Below are positions 5,537-10,714 of a stretch of 10,714 bases of DNA, in pieces. The notes beneath the pieces were generated by a model. That model saw only the letters and a list, made by a program, of their open reading frames with translations. It was not told the origin of the DNA and searched no databases. The first letter of the stretch is position 1, and every line of letters starts with the position of its first letter. Location of the stretch: NCBI GenBank assembly GCA_004557565.1, contig SFGS01000099.1, forward strand, positions 1 through 10,714, in the 5' to 3' direction. The position numbers were made by a program, and so were the translations under genes. This stretch comes from Bacteroidales bacterium (GTDB lineage: Bacteria; Bacteroidota; Bacteroidia; Bacteroidales; Muribaculaceae).

Positions 5537-7168
5537 TTATTGGTTGAGGATAAGGGTGATGAGTGAAGTGACGTCGCTCACGTCCACAGTGCCGTCGGCG
5601 TTGATGTCGCACGCGGTGTCATCGAGGTTCAGGAGGCCCAAAATCTTGTTGATAAGGGCTGTAGCGTCGCTTGCGTCCACATTGCCGTCCTCATTCACAT
5701 CGCCCAGTGTGCTTGTAGGCGAAATGAGCAGGTCGCACCAGCCTGGAGCCTTGCAGTATGCCTTGCGCAGATCCTTTGGAATGGTGATATTGAGTGTGCC
5801 ATCTATTTCCGACACAGGTTTTTCGGCGTTGATGATGAGTGTGCCGTGCTGCACAGCGGTAGCCGTTTTGCTGCTGCCAAGTCCTGCGAAAGTGCCGTCG
5901 TAGGCATTGAAGATAGATTTCTTTTTCAGTTCGTGAGCGGTAGGCACCACTGTTCGTGAGCAGGTGATAGTGCCGTTTTTCATATTGGGAGTGTTGTAGA
6001 ACACCTTTTCACCCATTGTCAGCGAGTCGGTACCGAGAATTTCCACGCTGTTGAGGCTTTTGCAATCGCGGAGTGCCTCGTCGCCAATGTATGCCACTTT
6101 TGATGGCAACTTGATGCTGCTGATGGCTGTGCCCATGAATGCGTAGTCGCCAATATAGCGAACGGCGTTTGTGCCTTCAAAATTCACGGTGGCGAGGTTG
6201 GCGCAGTTGAGGAACGCCCCTTGCGCAATGCTGTCGGTTTCCTGTGGCAGATTCACCTCGGAGAGTGCGGTCAAAGCGAAAGCCTTGGAGCAAATGTAGT
6301 GGATGCCAGTGACTCCTTTCGAGAAGAAGGAGTTGCCCTTCTCAAAGGTGACGCTTGTAAGAGACTTGTCGTTGTAGAACGCCTTTGCGCCTATGCCCCT
6401 CACTGGAGAGAAGGCACTGTAGGGAATTGATATGCTCTTCAGCGATGTGGCGTGGGCGAAAGCATAGTCGCCAATGCCCAAAAACGCATCGGCATTGTCT
6501 TCGGTGATGTATTTAATCACCGTGTCGGCGATGTTGCTGTCGGTGATGAAACCTTTCAGCATTGTGCCCAGCATTTTGATGGTTTTTTTGTCGAAGCCCA
6601 TCAGCGAAGAGGGGAGTTTCACCTCTTCGAGGGCGGTCATACCATTTTTCAACTTTTCGCTGGCGGTGGGCAGCAAGTCGGTGTCGATGTCCACGCCTCG
6701 CCAAAATGCCTTTGGTGGAATCACATTGATGGGAATGTTGAGGCTAATGGTGTCGCCATCGGCATTCTTGACGGCAAAGTGCGCATTGAAATTGGCAGCC
6801 GACAGGTCGAGCCGTTTCAGCGTTTTGCGCATATTGCTCCAAATGTATGAAGCATCGTCGCCAGTGTCGCCCACAATCAAGTCGACGATATTTTTAACTG
6901 TCCCTTTCGTGAAATCGGCATTAAACGCCACGATGTTGCCACCCACCTTCAGTTCCTCAATGTCGGCAGAGGTGAATGTGGAGCCATTGGCGGCATTGTA
7001 TTTCACAAGAGCGGTATCGACGAGAGCCTTCAGCCCATTGGCTGCGTTTGATGTCACCTCCACGCGGAGTTTTCCGCTTTCCAAGGTGCTGACAGTTGCC
7101 TTTTGTGCCTGGCAGAAATACGCCACAAACGCACATAATACAACCGCAAGAGTTGATTTAAGTTTCAT
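5537..7168 (-). CDS. Secreted BspA-type leucine-rich repeat protein with dockerin-like C-terminus
   Basis: The 543-residue product begins with a Sec signal peptide (hydrophobic to residue 18, likely cleaved after A21, before Q22); the Cys at 19 is not in a lipobox. Residues 23-225 are unrecognised, but LKRLDLSAANF (117-127) and ALEEVKLPSSL (179-189) look like degenerate leucine-rich units. Residues 232-377 hold six BspA-type (LRR_5) repeats of the form IGxxAFxxxxxLxSVxLP, starting near 232, 259, 292, 314, 339 and 361. Residues 488-541 form a dockerin type I-like pair of calcium loops: D490/N492/D494/G495/D498/D501 and D521/N523/D525/G526/D529/D532. BspA relatives bind host or matrix proteins; ligand here unknown. 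The dockerin may bind an unseen cohesin or simply cap the protein. No type IX sorting domain is evident. Promoter and terminator suggest a single-gene transcript. Confidence 0.9.
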   Translation of the reverse strand: MKLKSTLAVVLCAFVAYFCQAQKATVSTLESGKLRVEVTSNAANGLKALVDTALVKYNAANGSTFTSADIEELKVGGNIVAFNADFTKGTVKNIVDLIVGDTGDDASYIWSNMRKTLKRLDLSAANFNAHFAVKNADGDTISLNIPINVIPPKAFWRGVDIDTDLLPTASEKLKNGMTALEEVKLPSSLMGFDKKTIKMLGTMLKGFITDSNIADTVIKYITEDNADAFLGIGDYAFAHATSLKSISIPYSAFSPVRGIGAKAFYNDKSLTSVTFEKGNSFFSKGVTGIHYICSKAFALTALSEVNLPQETDSIAQGAFLNCANLATVNFEGTNAVRYIGDYAFMGTAISSIKLPSKVAYIGDEALRDCKSLNSVEILGTDSLTMGEKVFYNTPNMKNGTITCSRTVVPTAHELKKKSIFNAYDGTFAGLGSSKTATAVQHGTLIINAEKPVSEIDGTLNITIPKDLRKAYCKAPGWCDLLISPTSTLGDVNEDGNVDASDATALINKILGLLNLDDTACDINADGTVDVSDVTSLITLILNQ

Positions 7169-7196
7169 TTCGCAATTATTTTAAGTTTTCCGCCCA

Positions 7197-7228
7197 CAAA
7201 ATTACACCATTCCGCCCAAACCACCAAA
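7197..7228 (-). promoter_or_regulatory. Promoter of the BspA-like gene
   Basis: On the minus strand TTTG (7228-7225), a 20-nt spacer and TAATTTTG (7204-7197) match the Bacteroidetes -33/-7 pattern exactly. Transcription would begin near 7193, leaving a leader of about 25 nt before the ATG at 7168. The leader has no Shine-Dalgarno. Confidence 0.7.
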
Positions 7229-7339
7229 CTTCAAAAAGATATATGAATAGAAATGGGTAATCTTGTGATTTTTTTACTGTAATTAATGGTTTGTATGGTT
7301 GAAAAATTCTTTATAAATATTGTTTTAGAAGAATAATAA

Positions 7340-7370
7340 TTTGTGGAAATTGAAAATTGTCGTAAATTTG
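7340..7370 (+). promoter_or_regulatory. Promoter of metY
   Basis: TTTG (7340-7343), a 19-nt spacer and TAAATTTG (7363-7370) match the Bacteroidetes consensus exactly. The predicted start near 7374 leaves a leader of about 27 nt, too short for a SAM riboswitch. AAGGAAA at 7391-7397, a few nt before the ATG at 7401, is a modest ribosome binding site. Any methionine control would have to act through a protein at or near this promoter. Confidence 0.75.
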
Positions 7371-7400
7371 CGGTGTGAAATTTAAAAATCAAGGAAAATT

Positions 7401-8687
7401 ATGAAGAAAGCTACAGAATGTGTTCAGGCGGGATGGACTCCAGCGAAAGGTGAGCCTCGCGCATTGCCAATATATCAGTCAACCACTTTTAAGTATGAGA
7501 ACTCGGATCAGATGGCTCGTTTGTTCGACTTGGAGGAGTCGGGCTATTTCTACAGCAGGTTGCAAAATCCCACCAACGATGCCGTGGCGGCGAAAATCGC
7601 TGCGCTTGAAGGCGGTGTGGCGGCTATGCTCACATCGAGCGGCATGGCGGCGGTGTTTTTTGCGGCGTTCAACATCTGCGAGGCTGGCGGACACTTTCTC
7701 TCGGCTTGCAATATCTATGGCGGTGCCTACAATCTGTTTGGCGTGACGATGAAGAAGATGGGCGTGGACTGCACGTTTTTCGACCCCGACAAACTCACCG
7801 ACGATGAGGTGAAGGCACTGATTCAGCCCAACACCAAATTCATTTTTGGCGAAACCATCTCCAACCCCGGTGGCGCGGTGTTCGACATTGAGCGATATGC
7901 GAAGATTGCCCACGAGGCAGGGGTGCCGCTGATAATCGACAACACTTTTGCCACGCCGGTCAACTGCCGCCCGATAGAGTGGGGTGCCGACATAGTGGTG
8001 CACTCCACCACCAAATATATGGACGGCCACGCTTCGTGTGTGGGTGGTGTGATAGTGGACAGCGGCAATTTCGACTGGTTGGCGCACGCCGACAAGTTCC
8101 CTGGACTTTGTCTGCCCGATGAGAGCTACCACGGCTTGACCTACGCCAAGGATTTTGGCAAATTTGCCTACATCACCAAGGCCACAGCCCAACTTATGCG
8201 CGACCTCGGCAGCTGCCAAAGTCCACAAGATGCCTATGTGCTCAACATTGGTTTGGAGAGCCTGCATGTGAGAATGCGTCAGCACTGCGAGAATGCGCAG
8301 AAGGTGGCTGAATGGCTCCAGACGCGCCCCGAAGTGGGGTGGATTCACTTTGCCGGGCTGCCTACCGACAAATATTATCCGCTGTATCAGAAATATTTGC
8401 CAAAAGGTGGCTGTGGCGTGATTGCGTTCGGACTGAAAGGTACGCGTGAAGAAGCTGTGAAATTCATGGATTCGCTGAAGATGATCAACATCGTCACCCA
8501 CGTGGCTGATGTGAAAACCTGTGTGCTTCACCCTGCCAGCCACACCCACCGCCAACTCTCCGACGAGCAGTTGCGCGAAGCTGGCATCGCCCCCGACCTT
8601 GTGCGCCTCTCCATCGGCATTGAGGACGCCTCCGACATCATCGCCGACCTCGCCCAAGCCCTCGACGCTTTGCAGCAGAGCAAGTAA
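7401..8687 (+). CDS. metY: O-acetylhomoserine sulfhydrylase (PLP-dependent Cys/Met metabolism family)
   Basis: The 428-residue protein is a fold-type I PLP enzyme of the Cys/Met metabolism family. Lys205 in HSTTKYMDGH is the Schiff-base lysine, Asp180 in IIDNTFATP holds the pyridine nitrogen, Tyr51/Arg53 (YFYSRLQNPT) bind phosphate from the neighbouring subunit, and SSGMAA (79-84) cups the cofactor. The length and the insert after the lysine (about 220-270, with the FGKFAYITK segment) fit O-acetylhomoserine sulfhydrylases, which make homocysteine or methionine from O-acetylhomoserine and sulfide or methanethiol. The position that carries the special Cys in methionine gamma-lyase reads IYGGAYN here, arguing against that activity; cystathionine gamma-synthase/lyase members are usually shorter, near 380-400. 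It stands alone between its own promoter and terminator, divergent from the BspA-like gene. Exact substrate is inferred. Confidence 0.88.
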   Translation: MKKATECVQAGWTPAKGEPRALPIYQSTTFKYENSDQMARLFDLEESGYFYSRLQNPTNDAVAAKIAALEGGVAAMLTSSGMAAVFFAAFNICEAGGHFLSACNIYGGAYNLFGVTMKKMGVDCTFFDPDKLTDDEVKALIQPNTKFIFGETISNPGGAVFDIERYAKIAHEAGVPLIIDNTFATPVNCRPIEWGADIVVHSTTKYMDGHASCVGGVIVDSGNFDWLAHADKFPGLCLPDESYHGLTYAKDFGKFAYITKATAQLMRDLGSCQSPQDAYVLNIGLESLHVRMRQHCENAQKVAEWLQTRPEVGWIHFAGLPTDKYYPLYQKYLPKGGCGVIAFGLKGTREEAVKFMDSLKMINIVTHVADVKTCVLHPASHTHRQLSDEQLREAGIAPDLVRLSIGIEDASDIIADLAQALDALQQSK

Positions 8688-8798
8688 TACTGTCTGATTT
8701 CATATTGAAGCAATAAGGGAAATTTATTTTTATATGATTTGGATATCCGCTAACCACACCTCTATCCAATATCCAACCAAAATTCAAAAATACAAAAC

Positions 8799-8840
8799 AG
8801 GCTGTGCCACATGATGATTGCGGCACAGCCTTATTTTTAT
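8799..8840 (+). terminator. Intrinsic terminator of metY
   Basis: AGGCTGTGCC (8799-8808) and GGCACAGCCT (8822-8831) form a perfect 10-bp stem with a 13-nt loop, followed by TTATTTTTAT. It lies 111 nt after the metY stop. The sequence between stop and stem shows no gene. Confidence 0.9.
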
Positions 8841-8851
8841 ACAATCCCCAC

Positions 8852-8937
8852 AAAAAAATGAATTCGTGAAAATTTGGGCTAATGTGTGGCTGGAAAAGAA
8901 CGAACACGGATAGCACATATTTTCACGAATAATTCAT
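8852..8937 (-). terminator. Second copy of the hairpin-terminator family, after the AAA gene
   Basis: The left arm 8859-8881 and the right arm 8911-8937 are complementary apart from a 3-nt insertion (ATT) and two mismatches. On the minus strand the hairpin is followed by seven U (8858-8852). The ATTCGTG..ATCCGTGTTCG half is closely similar to the element at 5442-5473. It lies 84 nt beyond the stop of the minus-strand AAA gene and 165 nt beyond metY, so it can end the AAA transcript. Confidence 0.6.
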
Positions 8938-8957
8938 TGGGGATTTGTGTGTGGGGA

Positions 8958-9020
8958 TTACATCATGCACCACATGGTGACGAGGAAGGCGACGGTGAAT
9001 ATCAATGCTTGTAGGTGATC
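8958..9020 (-). pseudogene. Possible remnant: 20 codons ending in a hydrophobic tail
   Basis: Directly after the AAA stop codon, in the same frame on the minus strand, 20 codons read DHLQALIFTVAFLVTMWCMM and then stop. The segment is G/C-richer (about half G+C) than the AAA gene, and the peptide looks like the end of a membrane protein. It may be the tail of a resident gene whose body was lost when the AAA gene arrived, or chance. There is no ATG start of its own, and I cannot name the parent protein. Confidence 0.25.
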
Positions 9021-10352
9021 TTACAAGAAAGGTGTCATGTAAACTGGAAGTAGAAGCGTTTCTTCATCTTTTTTCAAATCCTTGGTGTAAATCAGATAAC
9101 GTTGTTCTATTACATGAGAATACCTCTGGCAGAAGACATCAAGCGATTTGTGAGTCTTGTACCCCGAAGATTTAACCTCAATCGGGTGAAGCTTGGCACC
9201 TCGTGAGAGCATAAAGTCAATCTCATAGTTGTGGGTCTTGTCCTTAGGCCAAGTATAATAAAAGAGCTTGTTGCCTGTTGCTGCCAGCATCTGTGCAATA
9301 ATATTTTCATATACATATCCCAGATTAGTGCTAAGCTTGTCATTCAGCAGTTTCTGGTAGATGATATTCTCGGTATGATCTTTGTCCCAAAACGCGAGGG
9401 TGACGAACAAACCTGTGTCTGCACAGAATATCTTAAACTTAGATCTGTCTTTGGTCAGCGACATGCCTACGTTTGGGTCATTGGAGTGATAGGAGAAGAG
9501 TGTGGTCTTGCTGTCTTCAAGGTCTTTCAGCAATTCCTGAAGCTTAGCGTCGTCTACATCGCCCAGCACGGCGTATGGTTTATAGCGATTGTTTGTTTGG
9601 CTGAGTTGAGACGGGATTTCCATAAATAGTGTTTCCAAGCGGCCAGTCTCGTCTAGTTTCTGAAAATCGTCTTGATAGACTTTAATGATGCCACGCTTAG
9701 CGCGATCCACCATACTGAAATTGTTGGTTTCAATATATGCATTAACGGCTTGGGGCATACCTCCAACCAGCATGTATAATCTGAAATCACGCATCTTGTC
9801 GCGATGGGCTCTGTCAAGCGAGAGTCGCTTTTCATAGAACATTCGAAGCAAAGGTACTGTTGCCTCGTCTCCCAATGCCCATCTGAATTCCTCATAATCC
9901 ATCGGGTAAAGAGTGACACGCTCCTCCTCACTTGGAATTGTGATGTTTTTCGTGTTCTTTTTTATGCTGATGAGAGAACCAGTTTCAATGTAATCGTAAC
10001 GTCCGTCCTTAACAAGGTATTTTATTGCTTGTCTGGCAAGGGGGCATTTCTGCACCTCATCAAAAATAATGACAGACTTTCGCTCTTTCAATACTACGTT
10101 ATACAGGGCTTGCAGCTGAAGAAAGATATAATCTTTGTTCATTAGATCATTGAACAAGGATTTAACCTCGGCAGATGCCTCATTGAAGTCAATGAGTATG
10201 TAGGATTCATATTCATTTTTGGCGAACTGCTCGACAAGTGTTGATTTACCAACACGTCGTGCTCCTTCTATCAAGATGGCTGACTTGCCGTTTTGAACTC
10301 GTTTCCATTCAAGAAGACGGTCATAAAGCTTTCTTTTGAAAATTCGTTCCAT
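9021..10352 (-). CDS. AAA-family ATPase with C-terminal DUF4143 domain
   Basis: The 443-residue product has an N-terminal AAA_14 ATPase: Walker A GARRVGKST (30-38), Walker B VIIFDEVQ (94-101, Asp98-Glu99), and the family signature DYIETGSLIS (119-128). A linker with LYMLVGGMPQAV (192-203) leads into the DUF4143 region. The C-terminus has a PD-(D/E)XK-like pattern: Asp379 in YEIDFML and Glu392-Val-Lys394 in HPIEVKSSG, so a nuclease-like fold is plausible but activity is unproven. All motifs look intact. Such genes occur in many copies in Bacteroidales and their role is unsettled; mobility or conflict functions have been suggested. The gene is AT-richer than metY and fabF and is surrounded by repeats, consistent with transfer. 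A good promoter and a hairpin terminator make it a single-gene unit. No partner gene is beside it within the window. Confidence 0.9.
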   Translation of the reverse strand: MERIFKRKLYDRLLEWKRVQNGKSAILIEGARRVGKSTLVEQFAKNEYESYILIDFNEASAEVKSLFNDLMNKDYIFLQLQALYNVVLKERKSVIIFDEVQKCPLARQAIKYLVKDGRYDYIETGSLISIKKNTKNITIPSEEERVTLYPMDYEEFRWALGDEATVPLLRMFYEKRLSLDRAHRDKMRDFRLYMLVGGMPQAVNAYIETNNFSMVDRAKRGIIKVYQDDFQKLDETGRLETLFMEIPSQLSQTNNRYKPYAVLGDVDDAKLQELLKDLEDSKTTLFSYHSNDPNVGMSLTKDRSKFKIFCADTGLFVTLAFWDKDHTENIIYQKLLNDKLSTNLGYVYENIIAQMLAATGNKLFYYTWPKDKTHNYEIDFMLSRGAKLHPIEVKSSGYKTHKSLDVFCQRYSHVIEQRYLIYTKDLKKDEETLLLPVYMTPFL

Positions 10353-10381
10353 TATCTATATGTATTGCCTGATTTTGGTTG

Positions 10382-10413
10382 TAAAGATAATCTTTTTATT
10401 CAGGCTACGCAAA
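10382..10413 (-). promoter_or_regulatory. Promoter of the AAA/DUF4143 gene
   Basis: On the minus strand TTTG (10413-10410), a 20-nt spacer and TATCTTTA (10389-10382) fit the Bacteroidetes pattern with one mismatch in the -7 box. The start would be near 10378, giving a leader of about 25 nt. The -33 box lies inside the first of three iterated repeats, so a protein bound there would compete with RNA polymerase. Confidence 0.55.
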
Positions 10414-10485
10414 TGTTTTTACCGAAAAACTCCGAAAATACGCAAATGTTTTTGATAAAGAATCTCCGAAAATACTAAAATGTTT
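10407..10485. repeat. Three iterated 33-34 nt repeats in the AAA gene promoter
   Basis: ACGCAAATGTTTTT begins at 10407 and 10440, and a variant ACTAAAATGTTT at 10474, so the spacings are 33 and 34 nt, close to three helical turns. The second half, CTCCGAAAATAC, precedes copies two and three (10430-10441, 10464-10475). The array covers the -33 box of the minus-strand promoter and extends upstream of it. It looks like an iterated operator rather than a CRISPR. Confidence 0.7.
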
Positions 10486-10543
10486 GTTTTTATAGAGACT
10501 GTTCAATTAAGCGTGCAAGCTCACCAGATTTCGTTATTGCGTA

Positions 10544-10559
10544 CCCCCCAAAAAAAAAA
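10544..10559. other. C6-A10 homopolymer tract
   Basis: Six C followed directly by ten A mark the left edge of the second interspersed element. Such tracts slip in replication and in sequencing, so the exact lengths may be unreliable. Between the iterated repeats and this tract (10486-10543) I see nothing further. Confidence 0.6.
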
Positions 10560-10714
10560 GGAAATGATATACAAGTTGTCCATGTGATAATTTAGTAATG
10601 ATTGAAAAAATCCCATAGGGATTTGATGTGCGTAGGCAGGTATGCAGCGAAGGTTATGCGAAATGAGCGAAGCGAAATGGAGCATAACCGAAGCGAAATG
10701 CCTGCAAATGTCGC
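10560..10714 (+). repeat. Interspersed element, copy 2, cut by the window end
   Basis: It aligns in the same orientation with 5096-5251. The palindrome here is AATCCC-ATA-GGGATT (10609-10623) and the 70-nt core is 10636-10705, where GGTTATGC and GCATAACC pair perfectly. Copy 1 has GCATAGCC, so the two copies differ in a way that keeps pairing (A-U against G-U). Divergence is concentrated in the left 75 nt. It likely continues beyond the window into the nested palindrome or another flank. Confidence 0.85.

Noticed and set aside
6474..7184. 236-codon plus-strand frame opposite the BspA-like gene
   Set aside because: The minus strand has a signal peptide, LRR repeats and dockerin loops in one frame with a consensus promoter, so the opposite frame is a shadow.
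7479..8657. 392-codon open frame antisense to metY
   Set aside because: It lies wholly opposite a gene with every catalytic motif of its family and its own promoter and terminator; the translation is His/Val-rich with no recognisable domain, as expected of a shadow frame.
9021..10352. AAA/DUF4143 gene considered as part of a new defence operon
   Set aside because: It is a single-gene unit with its own promoter and terminator and no partner gene in the window; the family is common and its function open, so a system call is unsupported.
10407..10485. Iterated repeats considered as a CRISPR array
   Set aside because: There are only three degenerate copies with similar intervening sequence, and they overlap a promoter.

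Overview
The window looks like a chromosomal segment of a Bacteroidales bacterium, most likely Prevotellaceae or a relative. The support is: the gene order acpP-fabF-rnc, near-absent Shine-Dalgarno sequences, promoters that fit the Bacteroidetes TTTG-N19/20-TAnnTTTG pattern, a BspA-type leucine-rich repeat surface protein carrying a dockerin-like tail, a WG-repeat lipoprotein, and intergenic DNA rich in palindromic repeats typical of this order. The genus is inferred, not proven.

Layout. 1-504 has no convincing protein gene; it holds a possible structured-RNA 3' end, small hairpins and a G-quadruplex-type G-run just upstream of a WG-repeat lipoprotein gene (505-2043, +). Then comes the fatty-acid/RNA-processing cluster acpP-fabF-rnc (2280-4622, +), with gaps of 31 and 5 nt. 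4623-5536 is a 0.9 kb gene-free region full of repeats: a possible minus-strand small RNA with its own terminator, a 66-nt tandem repeat, a large nested palindromic element, and a hairpin terminator. A minus-strand BspA-like protein (5537-7168) and a plus-strand metY-like O-acetylhomoserine sulfhydrylase (7401-8687) diverge from a shared 232-nt intergenic region with two good opposing promoters. A classic intrinsic terminator and a second copy of the hairpin-terminator family follow metY. A minus-strand AAA ATPase/DUF4143 gene (9021-10352) comes next, AT-richer than its neighbours; its promoter region carries three iterated 33-34 nt repeats. The window ends inside a second copy of the interspersed element found at 5096.

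How the parts work together. acpP and fabF supply the acyl carrier and the elongating ketoacyl synthase of type II fatty acid synthesis, and rnc is their usual Bacteroidales companion. metY is a stand-alone sulfur-assimilation/methionine gene whose leader is too short for a riboswitch. The lipoprotein and the LRR-dockerin protein are envelope or exported proteins of unknown ligand. The AAA/DUF4143 gene belongs to a very common, probably horizontally moving family of unsettled function.

I see no phage, CRISPR, integrase or transposase, and no clear new multi-gene system. The less explained material is the non-coding DNA: the candidate small RNA opposite the rnc end, the promoter-embedded repeats of the AAA gene, the recurring palindromic terminators, and the nested palindrome.
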